Origin: Eutrigla gurnardus
Taxonomy: Eukaryota; Chordata; Actinopteri; Perciformes; Triglidae
NCBI GenBank assembly: GCA_963514095.1
Contig: OY741267.1
Span: 6,974,048-7,038,047 of the forward strand
DNA: 64,000 nt
Direction of reading: 5' to 3'
The notes under the pieces are model-generated. The model had not been told where the DNA came from, searched no databases, and saw only the letters and a list, made by a program, of their open reading frames with translations. The translations under genes and the position numbers were made by a program. Of this stretch, positions 20,851 to 33,425 are shown one piece after another. The stretch's first letter is position 1. Each line of letters opens with the position of its first letter.

Positions 20851-23800
20851 TCTTACTGCTTGTATTTTTAAGGCGACGGACTATTGATTAAAGAAATTGA
20901 CTAAAATCGGCATCTACTGCTACTAACTTGACTACTCCCAGGATTACTCCCGGGAGTCTTGCTATGCTTTCTGGTCCCGCAGAGTCCACTGAGGTCCTCC
21001 TGACCGATGCAGACTGCTAACTGGCCTGATGCTGGAAACACCATATAGTAGCTCCACCTGCTGCTGTGTGACTGCTCAACTACTCCTGCTTTTTGGTCTA
21101 CGGCGACATGGTTGGGATGGATCCATCTCGGTGTGGCTGGGCCTGCTGCCATGGACTACTACTGTTGATACTATCTCTTCTGTTACAGTTTTTTCAGTCG
21201 TTAACAAGCGTTTGTCCAACCAGTTGTCACATTTTCAAAACTCTAAACACAATTGTCCTGGCATCGGTCTTTTGTGTCCGTACCATTCACACATTTCATG
21301 TCGTTTTCACACAATATGCAGTCAGTGGACACATTTCTACAATGCTTACATTTTCTTAACAGACAAGCTATACCTCCCAACAAAATGATGGATTGTTTTT
21401 GTGTTATTTACGAATGTTAACACACAACATCCCACAATAGCAAAAACAATATTCCAAACCTTAGATACAGTATCAAACATCTGCTTCTGCAATGATATCA
21501 GTTCAAAAACAATATATCTCAGCTGATAATAAACAAACAATTGAATAATTGACACACAGCTGATTTATGTTGGCTAAATTGGGCCAACCACAGCTGATTC
21601 CAGTCTGGCTTAGACTCATTGGCAGGGGTTATATCTTTCTATTACATTGACATTCATACAGTAAAAGGAGGACTTTGAGGAGTGATGTTTTTGGAAACAG
21701 AAACAGAAAAAGACTAACTTTTTATCTGGGCTTTTTGCTGTTGTTTTTTTGTTCAGAATGTTCTCGTGTGTTCCATGGATATTTTGTTGTAAGCAATACT
21801 GTCAAACTTTTTCTGTTCTATCATACTGTAAACAGTATTTCTACTGTACCTCCTGTAGTAAACGGTAAAGGAAAAAACTGATTTGCTTTTTACTGGAATG
21901 CTTTTGAATGTGAACATTACATGTAGACATACAGTTCCCAACCAAGAAATTTAGTGTAAAAAACGATGGATTGCATGTTTTACATGCAAATACCTGTAAA
22001 ACCGAAACATAAAAGTCCATGCAGTTTTTGTAATGTCAATAATAGCCAGTATTTTGAAGCCTGGTGTACTTTGACTGACTGCATGTACCTTGTGAAGTGT
22101 AAACAAGTGTTATTCTTTGACAGAATAATTTCATTTTGAGTCAGATTTCCAGTGTTTTGGTAAAGTTAGTGTGTGCAGAGAAAGATGTGTTCTATTTCGA
22201 AATGAAGAGTTAGTATATATTTAACAACATTTCTGCCTAAATGCCTATGAAGGCAGTTTTTCCTCCCCACTGTCGCTGTAACGCTTGCCCCTGGGTGATG
22301 TTGGGACTTTAAAATTGTATTGACTCTGAAAATCAGGAGCAATTCTAGTCCTGCTCAATGTGTTAAGTGTCCTGAGATGACTTCTGTTGTGATATGACAC
22401 TATAAATAAGATTTAGATTTTTGAATAGACAGTGTTTGGTGTTAGTGCAGTGCAGTGTTTGGTGGTATTATATTTTGAAAATGAGTGTTGGAGTTTAATT
22501 TACAACGTATGATTTTGAGCATGAAATTAACCGTTTTACCAATTGTGTGTTGTAGGTGTGGTGGTGCGTTAAGAGTTTAGGAAAATTGTTAAAAGTATTG
22601 AAAAAAATGTTTTAGCAATCTAAAAAACTGTATTTTGCTTGGATATAAGATTACTTTGTTATGCACTTGTACTTGTGTCATATTTCACCATAACACTACA
22701 AGGGGACCGATACTTGTTAAAGATACTCCTTACAGCAGCAAGGAAAGCCATAACTACAAGCAGGCTCAATGGCTTGATCTCATACATATAAATAAAAAAA
22801 TGGAAAGATTGACTTATGTATAGGTTTGAGGAAAGATATTTATGCAAAGAGATGGCAGAAATGGACACTTTGCTCTGACAAAATAAGGACACTCTTACAA
22901 CTCTTTGAAAGTAGCTTTTTTATTGTTTATGTGGCTACCATCAGGTTTTCTCACAGGCTCTGTTTGTTTGTTTATTGTTCTTTTTATTTTATTTTTACTT
23001 GATTAACATGTCTAAATTAATGTGACTGTGTCCAGTTGGGATGTACTGAAAAAGTAAAAACCAAAGTAAACAAAAAATGCATGTAATAATCTTCCATAAA
23101 CCTCATCAAATAGAAGAACCATCTCAGTACCATATGAAGATGTTTGTCCTGTGTGTGCAGTGTAGTGAACAGTTTGGTATTAAATGTAAATACATTTTAG
23201 TTTTTACACAGAAGTTATTTAAACTTTAAATGTTTGTTTTCTGTAAACATATTCAGTACAAATTGTAAGCACTAAAATCCAATATACAGGTGTGTCATCT
23301 GTACTAATACATTTTGATATTAAAGTTAGATTACATGGAAGCTATTGAAAGGAGCTGACATGTTTTTCCTACTTGAAAAACATGGAAAATAAATCAATTA
23401 CACTCAATAAATCAGTGATGAAAAATATGACTACAAGACAAATTAAGTACATCATTTGTTCATCACTTTAATTTGACAAGATAGGTATTGAAAATATTGT
23501 TTTTTAAGCATTAAGGGACCGATCGGTGTTAATGGTATGGACCTGTCATGACTGTGGGTTTTTGTAGTTTTGGTTTCCGCTTTTATTTTGTAGTCTCCTG
23601 TCTTGATGTTGTGTCTTAATATTCTTTGTTGAGGGGTGGGTCACCCAATTTTTAGTCTGAGGGGGTAAAACAGCAACATTTCAAAGTGCTTCAACCTGCT
23701 CCGGAGCAGGTTGGAAGGGAAGGTTGGAGGGAATGACTTATCCGTGTCAGCGTACAGCCTACTTTCCACTTTGAATTATGTTTTTATATTTATTTTATTT

Positions 23801-23900
23801 GCTCCCAAGTCCGTTTTACACCGTTGGGATTGCAGCTGAAAGAATGAGGCTGATATTGTTATACACCACGCCATAAAAATACATCTAAGCAACATACTGC
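20851..23900. other. Non-coding, AT-rich stretch between V3 and V4
   Basis: No gene recognised. A dispersed tail-like repeat lies at about 22260-22420 (GTCCTGCTCAATGTGTTAAGT...GATATGACACTATAAATAAG), found again at 37636-37720. A perfect 20-bp palindrome, AACCTGCTCCGGAGCAGGTT, is at 23693-23712. 23085-23400 recurs at 47095-47395. Confidence 0.45.
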
Positions 23901-23904
23901 ATTC

Positions 23905-24064
23905 ATTCAATGTTATTTTTTTGGTCTTTTATTGTGGGAGGACAGCATGAGAGTGAAAGAGGCGAGAGAGAGAGACAACAGGGCCAAACAGCGGATTCGA
24001 ACCTGGGATCACTGCAGGAGGCCTCGGTACATGGGGCGGTAACGCTACCACTGAGCTATCAGTA
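23905..24064 (-). repeat. tRNA-derived SINE
   Basis: The minus strand reads GATAGCTCAGTGGTAGCGTT (A-box-like) and GGTTCGAATCC (B-box), 50 bp apart, followed by a TCTCTCTCTC-rich tail region and CAATAAAA. This is a tRNA-like head with a SINE body. It is not a tRNA gene: the acceptor stem does not close and a SINE body follows. Confidence 0.65.
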
Positions 24065-24640
24065 CACTTACCACATCATTATACGACTATTAACTCACGC
24101 ATTCACACAGTCGGCATTCATCACTCAATATCTGTGATGTGACATATTGGGTCATATTAATTCTGCCATGTCGATTGGAGGGTCATGTCAAAGTAAATGG
24201 TATCGCCAGGGGGATTATGCATAAAGTGATCAGAGGTCCGAAAATCCCACCAATGGGACTTAAAATAAATAACGTACAGTCCCTAAGTCATTGATGATGA
24301 GCTAACTGTCCTCCTACTACCAACACTGAGAAATGTTTAGTTCCTGTTGCATCCAGAATCAAATATCTAATTCATAATTTTAATTATCCAACTTCAATAG
24401 GTCACTATCCCTAAGGGATGCCTATCAAATTCAATGATCCTTTATATTTAAGGGAAAAACAAGAAGTAAGCTTTAAGTTATGGAAATGATCAAACAAAAT
24501 CTAGCCATGATGTAACTATAGCTACATGGCTAATAACTACAGCCAGAACGGCTGTGTTCCCAGCCTGGAAAAAGATCCCGCAAGCAAAAAAAAAACATGT
24601 TTCTTTCTAAATGCTGCTCCCAGTCTGTTAACAAGGATGA
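24065..24640. other. V4 upstream region containing the empty insertion site
   Basis: Paralogous to 47397-47802 plus 55553-55730. Position 24465-24470 (AGTAAG) corresponds to the site where the 7.7-kb element copy 2 sits in the paralogue. No gene here. Confidence 0.75.
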
Positions 24641-24790
24641 AGTTTAACTGAGAGAAGTGAGAATACAGATCTAAGAGGAGATGAGAGATTCAGGGAGGAG
24701 CTAAGATGTTACTGAACTATAGAAGAGAGAGGAACTTCTAGATTCAACAGAGTTCAACACCAAAAACCATCAACATTACCTTCATTCAAC

Positions 24791-25222
24791 ATGATGTCAT
24801 CAGACTGTTTCCTTTCCCTCCTGTTCATTTCCATTCTAAGAGGTAAGATTCTATGTGAAATAGTTCAATTGCAATATTATTTGAATGTGATCCATTAACT
24901 GAGTCTTTTGAGTTTTCTCTCCTTTAGGTGTCAGCTGTGAAGAACTCAGTCCAGCCAAGAATGAAGAGTCCAGTTTAGAAGACAGCACTGTTACTCTGTC
25001 CTACAAATACTCCAAACAAGCAGCCAGTAATGATTATTTCTTCTGGTATCGACAATATCCAGGAAAACCACCAGAGTTCATCATCTCACACTCTGCTTCA
25101 GGAACTGTAGGAAATAATCCAATCACTGGACTGAAGATTAAAGTGGATCAAAACCAAATCAACATGAGCATCTCGTCTGCTGCAGTGACAGACTCTGCTG
25201 TGTACTACTGTGCTGTGAGGCC
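24791..25222 (+). CDS. V4: TCR alpha/delta-type V segment, family B, lacking the canonical first Cys
   Basis: Leader exon 24791-24842, V exon 24928-25222. It has the same framework as V2, including TVTLSYKYS with Tyr at the first-Cys position, FFWYRQYPGKPPEF and AAVTDSAVYYC, ending CAVR. Differences from V2 lie in CDR1 (ASNDYF versus TSSDEF) and CDR2 (SASGTVGNNP versus SGSGKVVKDP), as expected of duplicated receptor segments diverging at contact loops. Open throughout. Confidence 0.87.
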
Positions 25223-25260
25223 CACAGTGACAGGAAACACCAAAACTCTGTACAAAAACC
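25223..25260 (+). other. RSS of V4, 22-bp spacer
   Basis: Heptamer CACAGTG 25223-25229; nonamer ACAAAAACC 25252-25260. Confidence 0.9.
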
Positions 25261-25745
25261 TTCAGAGCAAAGACAAACAATACTGCACAACATCCACTAG
25301 AGGGAGTCACACACTGTTACACTGCAATAGTATGTGATGATAGTATATAGTCCAGATAGTTTTCACTCATGAGACACCGTTGTGATGAAGGCCTTTAGAA
25401 ATGATACTACTTTGACATATGATACTAATAAACCATCAACACTACCTTATTTAACAAGCTGTCACTGCACCATTGTGGGTTTCTCTACTGTTTCTTTACA
25501 TTCAAACACGTATGTTAGAACATGTGAGGCCCACACTGACGAGCTCCAGGAAGCCTTTTCCCCACACTGTTGTAGTGAACCTTTGACCTCCACTAGAGGG
25601 CAGCATTATGAAGTAGGCGGTGCACTTCTTCTGCACGGTGTTCAACCATTCAGTCAATAAGAAGTGCTGCTGTGAAGAAGAGAACAATTGTGTGAATGTT
25701 GAACATCAGCTACTTTCTCCTGTTGATTTAAACCTTGTTGTAGAG

Positions 25746-26272
25746 ATGGAACGTTGGCTGTGGATTATTCTTGCTGCTCTGTTCTTTGGTAAGATAGAAA
25801 CAACAACATGTTTGATATTTCCTAAAGATTTACATCAAGTGGAGTTCAGAGCAGGACTCTCTGAACAGTTGGGCTGATTCTGTCCACAGAGTAACACTGT
25901 ACAGTTGACATTTCCACTCCTCCTGTCAGCCTCATGAACAATGTTAATGCTTCATTTTCTCTCCTTTTCCAGGACTGATAGCTGGAGACACAATCTATCC
26001 TGTAGAAGATGAAGTCAATAAAAGAGAGGGAGAATCTGTCTCACTCAGATGTAACTATGAGACAACATCAGAAGATGTTTATCTTTACTGGTACAGACAT
26101 CATTCTGACCTCCAGGCACCTCAGTTTATACTCTGGAAAGGAGCAAGAAGTATAACATCCGATCGTATTCCTGATAATCGATATACATCTGAAACATCGA
26201 GAGAGTCAACTGAACTGACCATAAAGAGTCTAACCCTGGCAGACACAGCTCTCTACTACTGTGCTGTAGAAA
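25746..26272 (+). CDS. V5: TCR alpha/delta-type V segment, family C
   Basis: Leader exon 25746-25788 (MERWLWIILAALFF), V exon 25973-26272 (acceptor TTTTCCAG). First Cys in SVSLRCNYE, Trp in LYWYRHH, a framework-3 LTIKSLTLADTALYYC, ending CAVET. All canonical V features are present and the frame is open. It is the intact sister of pseudogene V3. Its 3' end and RSS differ from all other V segments in the window, so it has escaped the RSS homogenisation seen elsewhere. Confidence 0.88.
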
Positions 26273-26311
26273 CACAGTGATACAAAGTGTGGAAGAGGCT
26301 GTACAAAAAGC
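26273..26311 (+). other. RSS of V5, 23-bp spacer
   Basis: Heptamer CACAGTG 26273-26279; nonamer ACAAAAAGC 26303-26311; spacer 23 bp, sequence unlike the other nine RSSs. Confidence 0.88.
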
Positions 26312-27734
26312 TGAACTCAGATATCTGACTACTCTTCAAAGAGGAGGGAAGTGGTATTGAAACCCCAGCTTCATATCAGATATCAGACTCTGATCATTCC
26401 TGTTTCATCAGAGTCACTGTGGTTACAGCTGCTCATGAAACACTGTAGGAGGATTCACATGAGCACCGAATCCACATCAGTGCCAAACCACCTGTATGAT
26501 GGTTCAAACACAAGACTATTTTACAGACTAAATGGTTCTGTTTGCATCACAAACATGTTAGTGTGACCAACCCCAGTCTAAGGGTCTCTGCATAGACCCA
26601 CAAACAAATTCATCCCCATACAAGGAGAGCCGAAGACGTTTATTCAAGTCAAAAATTATATTTACTATGCAAACTGAAATCAACTGATAATGAAACTGAT
26701 AATGAAAGAAAGAAAGAACAATAATTAGTTTTAGCGCAATACCTTTAATACCACAACACTAATAAATATTTAAAACTACAAGGTAGCTGAGATGACGTAT
26801 TACAAAGTATAATAAATAAATCATCAGACAGGGTACTCACCACGGGGAGATTCTATCGCAAGACCCAATAGCAACCACCACGTGCACACCGTGACCACTG
26901 CAAATCACTGCACATCACTGCAACAATGGAAGTAAATCTACAAACTACTTTTGCATGCTCGCCACTCTTCAGACCTACCACACTGCATGTAAAGAAGGGT
27001 GCATATACCACGGATTCTCCCCGCAGAGCCTCCCACTGCCTGACGACCAAACAAAAGAAAATACAGTATTAGTACTCGGTTGGGTTGCAAATGGTTATCA
27101 GTTGACACAGTAAAAACAACAGTCCCAGCAACACCAGACAATAGACGGCTGATGATGAGCTGGTTTACATCCACAACGATAAAAAGACTATTAAGAGGCT
27201 TCAACCGGGCCGCATGGCACATCAGCCCAGGCAAAGCAGCAGTCTGGCACTAAATCTGAAAAAAAGGGAAAACACAGCCATTAAATTGACTGGCAAACAT
27301 ACCTCAGAGGGAATAACCCTCCTACGTTACCATACCAGTAGAGGTTACTTTCTCAGTCTGGGGCTCTGTCAGACAATGGCACCGGTGGAGCTGACTGGCT
27401 CTATACTGTGACTGAAGGAAAAGGCCGACTCATGTCCTATAGAATTAAATTGGAAACATCACTAATCATTTCTGTAGTCTGATGAGATTAAACACTGGGT
27501 TATAAGCAGCCTACCTCTCAAGCATGGGCCTACAGCACATTCAAACTGGACCTAGAGGAAGCAGCTGCACCACGGTTCTGCACAGTCAAGACAGTCCCAC
27601 CACACTACCAGGACTCAGACAAAGAGGCGCTAATGGCTCACACCTGTCCTTATAAAGAGGGGGAGCTTTCTCTAGCCCTACCTACAAGGGACATGTAGAA
27701 GAGTTGTGCATCAAGTTCAGGTGTGGAGTCTGCT
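26312..27734. other. Unassigned stretch after V5
   Basis: No V-like or coding feature recognised. On the minus strand AATAAA occurs near 26640 and the edge at about 26562 reads GGTTGGTCACA, so part could be a minus-strand LTR, but a second terminus and a target duplication were not found. Confidence 0.3.
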
Positions 27735-28395
27735 CAGTGGTCCCAAGAAAGGTTATTCCAGGGTGCTGGAAAGGAGGCTCTGATCCAGGATCAGACCTCA
27801 GATACAGGAGGAGATATTCATATTCTGTCTTGGCCGTGAATCAGTGGATCAGCTCTTTACCCTTGCTGGTCTGTTGGAGCGGTCATGGGAGTTTTCCCAT
27901 CCAGTGTGCATGTGTTTTGTGGACTTGGAGTAGGCTTAGGACTGTGTTCTGGTGGGAGTCCTGTGGGGGGTACTACAGGAATATGGGGTACCGGGGTCGT
28001 TGCTATGAGCCATGCGGTCCTTGAATAACCAAAGTGAGACTTGTGTCCGTATACTTGTCAAAAGGTCAAAGACATTCCCAGTGTGTGTTGGCCTCCGCCA
28101 GGGTTGTCACTTGTTATAGAAGCTGTTTGGGATCTTCATAGACAGGATCTCAAGGCCCAGCCGGGGGAAGGGGTGTGTCGGTGATGTGGTTCTGTTGGCT
28201 CCTTCAGAACGTGACCTTAAGGAAGCTCTGAGGTGGTTTGCAGCTCAGTGTGAATGAGTCAGTGCCTCCAAGTCTAGGACCATGGTTCTCTGCAGGAGAA
28301 CTGTGGAGTCACTATGTGAGTCACCGCCCCAAGTGAGGGAGCTCAAGTATCTCAGGCTGTTTTGCACAAGTGAAGATCGTGGACCGGGGGCCATT
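27735..28395 (+). pseudogene. Degenerate Rex3 reverse-transcriptase fragment
   Basis: Runs parallel to 43100-43800 of the intact Rex3: TTCCAGGGTGCTGGAAAGGA, CATGTGTTTTGTGGACTTGG, TCCGCCAGGG and GGTTTGCAGC align in order, with many substitutions and indels. No open frame remains. An old 5'- and 3'-truncated copy. Confidence 0.8.
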
Positions 28396-28528
28396 TCCAA
28401 CTGGGAAAAGGCCCCCGGGTAGGCTTCAATGAACTTATACAGGTTTGACCCCCACAACACTTAGAATCTCTGTACAGTTTGCTGTTTGTACTTTTCTGCA
28501 GATTCCTTCTTCAGTCTGACCTTCTAGA

Positions 28529-28529
<1 letters not shown>

Positions 28530-28581
<52 letters not shown>
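28530..28581. repeat. (GAT)n microsatellite upstream of V6
   Basis: Trinucleotide run followed by ACTGCAGCATCTCCATCATT. The same repeat in the same place precedes V8 (45591-45624), so it predates the V6/V8 duplication. Confidence 0.9.
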
Positions 28582-28723
28582 GACTGCAGCATCTCCATCA
28601 TTTCTGAAGCTTCCATCAGCCTGAATGCAAACAGACTCCAGCAGGAGGAGGAGCTAAGGCTTCATGTAGAAACTGAAGAGCTGCTGTGTTCTCTCTATTG
28701 TTCCTTCAGAACTAGTGAAGATA

Positions 28724-29156
28724 ATGCAGCTCTTTTTAGTTTGGATGATGATGTTCACTTTTCATACTGGTAAGTCAACTTTAACAAGAGAAGTTGAGTG
28801 TTGTCATGAACCTTTTAATACCATTAAACTCAGTTTAAAGAAATACAAATGTGATGGTGAATGATATCTTTATTCTTTTCAGGATCCTCTGAGGATTTAG
28901 TGAAACCGTTGAAAGATGTAATGCTGGCTTTGGAGGGAGACGATGTGACTCTTTCCTGCAACTATACAGGCTCTGTAGATTACCTCTACTGGTATCAACA
29001 GAAGTCCAGTTCATCTCCACAGCTTCTCATCATGGAATATTCAGAGGAAGTTCCAAGGTTGTCTTTAACACATAACAAACCATCTAAAGAGTTTCATCTG
29101 GGCATCTCGTCTGCTGCAGTGACAGACTCTGCTGTGTACTACTGTGCTGTGAAGCC
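28724..29156 (+). CDS. V6: TCR alpha/delta-type V segment, family D
   Basis: Leader exon 28724-28769 (MQLFLVWMMMFTFHT), V exon 28883-29156. First Cys in VTLSCNYTGS, Trp in LYWYQQKSSSSPQLLI, terminal AAVTDSAVYYC, ending CAVK. Frame open. Compared with sister V8: DV/HM before TLSC, M/T and E/K in the CDR2 region, and CAVK/CALQ at the 3' end. V8 shares its CALQ end with families A and E rather than with its sister. Confidence 0.88.
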
Positions 29157-29194
29157 CACAGTGACAGGAAACACCAAAACTCTGTACAAAAACC
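29157..29194 (+). other. RSS of V6, 22-bp spacer
   Basis: Heptamer CACAGTG 29157-29163; nonamer ACAAAAACC 29186-29194. Confidence 0.9.
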
Positions 29195-29837
29195 TTTGGA
29201 TCAAAGACAACGCGATACTGCACAACATCCACTAGAGGGAGTGGCGTGTCCTGTCTTCCTCCTCATCAGTTCAGTCCAGGAACTGAACTTAAGCTGTGGC
29301 CCCTAGCCGGTCTCTGAATGCACCAGTCACTTTACATTTACTCATTTGTAGGGATTGATTCAATCAATGCAGAATTACTATCTTGTTTCACATCTAATTA
29401 TTAAAACAATACTTCACATTGAGGAGCAGCAGGTTTAGGTTTTCTGGGGATAATATTTAACACTGAGCTTTTCTGTCATCATCAGCTGATTTAATTTGTA
29501 TCATCACAACATCATTTTGCCTCGACTCTAAGATATAAAGTAGGTCTTTCTGGTGTTTGTGGACCGTTAAATGGTGATCCATCATCACAAGTAACATTTT
29601 GTAAGTTCTGTTATAATACCAGACAAATATACAGCTCTCACCTCCAGCTGGTACAACATGCTGCTACTAGTCTGTTAACCAGGAGGAAGAGTAACTGAGA
29701 GAAGTAAGAATACAGATCCAAGAGGAGATGAGAGATTCAGGGAGGAGCTAAGATGTTACTGAACTATAGAAGAGAGAGGAACTTCTAGATTCAACAGAGT
29801 TCAACACCAAAAACCATCAACATTACCTTCATTCAAC

Positions 29838-30269
29838 ATGATGTCATCAGACTGTTTACTTTCCCTCCTGTTCATTTCCATTCTAAGAGGTAAGATTCTA
29901 TGTGAAATAGTTCAATTGCAATATTATTTGAATGTGATCCATTAAGTGAGTCTTTTGAGTTTTCTCTCCTTTAGGTGTCAGCTGTGAAGAACTCAGTCCA
30001 GCCAAGAATGAAGAGTCCAGTTTAGAAGAAAGCACTGTTACTCTGTCCTACAAATACTCCAAACAAGCAGCCAGTAATGATTATTTCTTCTGGTATCGAC
30101 AACATCCAGGAAAACCACCAGAGTTCATCATCTCACACTCTGGTTCAGGAACTGTATTAAATAATCCAATCACTGGACTGAAGATTAAAGTGGATCAAAA
30201 CCAAATCAACATGAGCATCTCGTCTGCTGCAGTGACAGACTCTGCTGTGTACTACTGTGCTGTGCAGCC
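29838..30269 (+). CDS. V7: TCR alpha/delta-type V segment, family B, lacking the canonical first Cys
   Basis: Leader exon 29838-29889, V exon 29975-30269. TVTLSYKYS again has Tyr for the first Cys; FFWYRQHPGKPPEF and AAVTDSAVYYC are present and the segment ends CAVQ. Close to V4 (CDR1 ASNDYF shared; CDR2 SGSGTVLNNP). Open frame. Preceded by the conserved family-B upstream block. Confidence 0.87.
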
Positions 30270-30307
30270 CACAGTGACAGGAAACACCAAAACTCTGTAC
30301 AAAAACC
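30270..30307 (+). other. RSS of V7, 22-bp spacer
   Basis: Heptamer CACAGTG 30270-30276; nonamer ACAAAAACC 30299-30307. Confidence 0.9.
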
Positions 30308-30887
30308 TTCAGAGCAAAGACAAACAATACTGCACAACATCCACTAGAGGGAGTCACACACTGTTACACTGCAATAGTTTGTAATGATAAAGTCTTGATT
30401 CTTTGTATTGAGGATAACCAAAACACTAAATTCAAAACAGACTGAGGGACAGTTTTATTCATACAACAGTCACTCTGTTGATAATGAGGTGTAGCAGGAC
30501 ATGAGCAATAGTTTGTCATAATATTCAATTTGTCATAATATTCATTGTTATATTTAACTTAATTCTTCACAAATCACACTATTGGAATTAAGGTCAGGTT
30601 GTGATTTCATGCAAAAGTTCCTGGCCAATCAGCATAGGAACTATTAAATAGGCTGATTGGCAGCAGGTGAGCCATCAGGCTTCACTCCAGCCCTCCATGT
30701 GGCTGAAGTGTTTGGACTGTGGCAAAGCACTAACTGCCATAGTGACTCATCCTCCTGGGGCCTGTACTACGAAGCAGGATTTGGGCTTAGCGAGGTAACT
30801 TAAGTGTTAACTCTGGGTTTTCCGTCCTACGACGCTGGTTCACTTCTTTACGGGGTAGATCATCATGGTAACTTACGCTGGATCTAA
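30308..30887. other. 3' flank of V7 and a MITE-like fragment
   Basis: 30380-30490 recurs after V8 (46985-47095). From about 30759 (GGGGCCTGTACTACGAAGCA) the sequence looks like the left end of a fish MITE, cut at 30888 by element copy 1. Confidence 0.45.
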
Positions 30888-31985
30888 TACGGTGGCCCAG
30901 AGGTGTCAGGCCAAATACAAAATCCACAACACAAATGCAAAAGTCACAACACAAATACAAAAGCCACAACACAAATACAAAAGTCACAACGCAAATACAA
31001 AAGCCATAATGGAACTGACCCACAACGGAAGTGAACCAAAACACGGATAAACTCAACTTCCCAAAATGCATTGCGGCTCGTCTGACTTCTGAAAAGTTTT
31101 GGATAATGGCGGACGAATGCGGTGTTTCTGGCCACAGTCAGCAACAAACCGCGTACACATGTAAGTATACTGTAACATGATTTTTATGTTTTCAGCTGAC
31201 TTTTAAATCGTATTGATAATGAACGTTACTTTATTGTTGTTGGAATTGTACATTAACGTTACGAATTGAAGGTCCTGCTAGCTGGCTAGCCTACTGATGG
31301 TAATCTACCACAGAGGTTCTATTTCGTCCCTACTGACCGCCAGAGGCGGTGCTTTAAGCACTGGATAACTCCGCCCGCGGTAGCGCATGTCGAGTACGAA
31401 TAACAACAATCTCACCTGTGACTCCTGCATGACCCCTGGGAGGCTATATCTTCCGATGTCAGCAGGCAATCGGCTCCTTCATTCTTCTCGCGACCGCATG
31501 TCGAGGTCTACGTAAGTATAGCATGGTCATTTAAATGGCCGGTACAATTATTGCTGGCTTTGTGCAGCCTCGTTCCTCCGTGGCAGGAGCAACGGGCTGA
31601 GGCTCGTCCTCCGAGAGGCTGTCGCCAGCGTTTTGCACATTGTATGTTGTACCTGCTCTGGCGTTTCCGCCCCTCACCTTCCAGCATTGCACACAGCTGC
31701 TGAGGGCTGTGTTACTAGCAGGTTGAATGCTTATAACTGTTTTGTGTTTCTCTGTTTAGTGTTCACAGTATTATTGAAGGATTCAACTGGGTTGAGGTAG
31801 GGTTTCAGTCCCTCTTCAAGCTTAGTTGTATTTTTGTTAAGCTAATAATCTTGTTGGTGAAGGTTGCGTACCTGCCCCCTCTCCCAACTTGGTATAGTGT
31901 TTCAAAGTGTTGGCGTTCCTGTCCCGGCGGTGTCACACTTTGTGTCGTTTTTTGTTTACCTGGCTACCTCTCCACCTGGTTCCGG

Positions 31986-32483
31986 ATGGAGCATGCCTGT
32001 CGCAGCTGTATGGCGTCCCTGGAGCCTGAGGATGGCCATGACCGGCGTGTGTCCTGTCTTGGTGTGGATCACCTGCAGGAGGCCATCACCGACGAAGCCT
32101 GCATAAATTGCAGCATTATGCCGAGGTCAGTAAGGCTGGCCAGGCTGGCCCAAATGGATCCACTATCCTGCCTGCCTTCATTCCAGCCTGAGAGGGTGAA
32201 TTCCTGTCGAGGTGCTGCAAAGAAGCGGTCTGCCACACAGGACGGAGACGGTGTCCCCGCTGGAAAACAGCAGAGGAAGGCAGACGACCAGCTCTCCTCG
32301 TTGACCGTATCTGCTGATATGGAGGAAATGAAGGCACTTCTTCTTAGCCTGCAGACTGCTGGGGGGTTGACACATGCTGCTGTTGCGGCTGCTCAGGGGT
32401 CATCTAGCCAGTTTAATGGTTCCCAGGTCGGGTTGGCGACTCCGACTGCACCAGGCTCCTCACATTCTTCAGCCTCGGATTGA
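31986..32483 (+). CDS. DIRS gag-like ORF, N-terminal part
   Basis: ATG at 31986 starts MEHACRSCMASLEPEDGHDR with a Cys-rich N-terminus (CRSC, CLGVDHLQEAITDEACINC) typical of fish DIRS ORF1, followed by a Lys/Arg stretch and a Ser/Ala-rich end. It stops at 32483, while related sequence continues in other frames (32719-33410), so the gag is frameshifted. Role in an intact element: nucleoprotein packaging of the RNA. Confidence 0.65.
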   Translation: MEHACRSCMASLEPEDGHDRRVSCLGVDHLQEAITDEACINCSIMPRSVRLARLAQMDPLSCLPSFQPERVNSCRGAAKKRSATQDGDGVPAGKQQRKADDQLSSLTVSADMEEMKALLLSLQTAGGLTHAAVAAAQGSSSQFNGSQVGLATPTAPGSSHSSASD

Positions 32484-32718
32484 CGGCGAGGATCTGATGA
32501 CTCCTCCATGGGGGCAATCATCCGAGCTGCTCTGGCACGCCTGCAGCTTGACGCTCTGAGTCAAGGAAAAGCTCCTAGCGCTTTCTATAGGCACAACCCC
32601 CCGCCGGCGAAGACTATGGTGCCGCACTCTCCTGATTTTTTGAAGGAGCTGCATTCCTGCTTGGGAGACACGTCAGCCCTCACCAGGCCTGGGTGCTGAG
32701 GCAGTTGGTCTTCTCCAC

Positions 32719-33425
32719 ATGCCAGCAGTGGAACCTGCGATTGATGCCCTGATTGTTTCTCCAGAGGAAGCAATGAAGTCGGACCCCAGGTGCCCTTCTG
32801 CCCAGTGTAAGATCACTGATGACTACGTCTGCAGAGCTTACAACACGGCAGCGTGCTTCGGCCGCCTTGGAAACACCCTCTCCCACTTCCTTTTGGCCCT
32901 CTCATCTTCCCTGCAGGATGCTCAGGTGGATGACTCCATCCGTGACATCTGCGATGCCGCACTGCAGACTTTTGCCTGTCAGTCGAGAGAGTTGGGTCGA
33001 CTTATGTCGACGCTTGTCCACACTCGTCACGTGTGACTGGCCCAGTCACCCCTGACGGAGGCGACTCGTAGGGTCCTTCGCAGGGTGCCGGCGGAACCTG
33101 GTGAGCTGTTTGGCTCTGCAGCTCTGCAGGCATTGGACCGCACAGCCAAAGCCGATGAGACCAGGCGGCGGCTTGCAGGCCTTCACAGCAGGGCGCCTAC
33201 TTCCAGCAGGCCGAGAGCCTTTCCATCTGCCCGCCACGTTCTCCTCAGCTGCCTCCCCAGAGTGGTCGGCGGCCGTCGCGGCGGGATCCTAAGAAGCCGG
33301 CAGGCGACTTTCACTCCACCGTGCGCCGCTCACCACGTCAGCCCCAGGCCTCCAAGCCTGACCGCCGTCCTTCCGGTTCCTTCAGGGGCCGGGGGCAGCG
33401 GCGCTAGGGCCACGGGGCCGGTTGT
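32719..33425 (+). pseudogene. DIRS gag C-terminal region, out of frame
   Basis: 32719-33036 encodes MPAVEPAIDALIVSPEEAM... to a TGA at 33034. A third frame then continues (TEATRRVLRRVPAEP, GELFG) to an Arg/Gly-rich end near 33405. Separate frames that should be one show decay. Confidence 0.55.

Noticed and set aside
23990..24062. tRNA gene on the minus strand
   Set aside because: A- and B-box-like motifs are present but the acceptor stem does not pair, and a SINE body with a tail follows.
26312..27734. Minus-strand solo LTR
   Set aside because: Only one plausible terminus and an AATAAA were seen; no opposite end or target duplication could be located.
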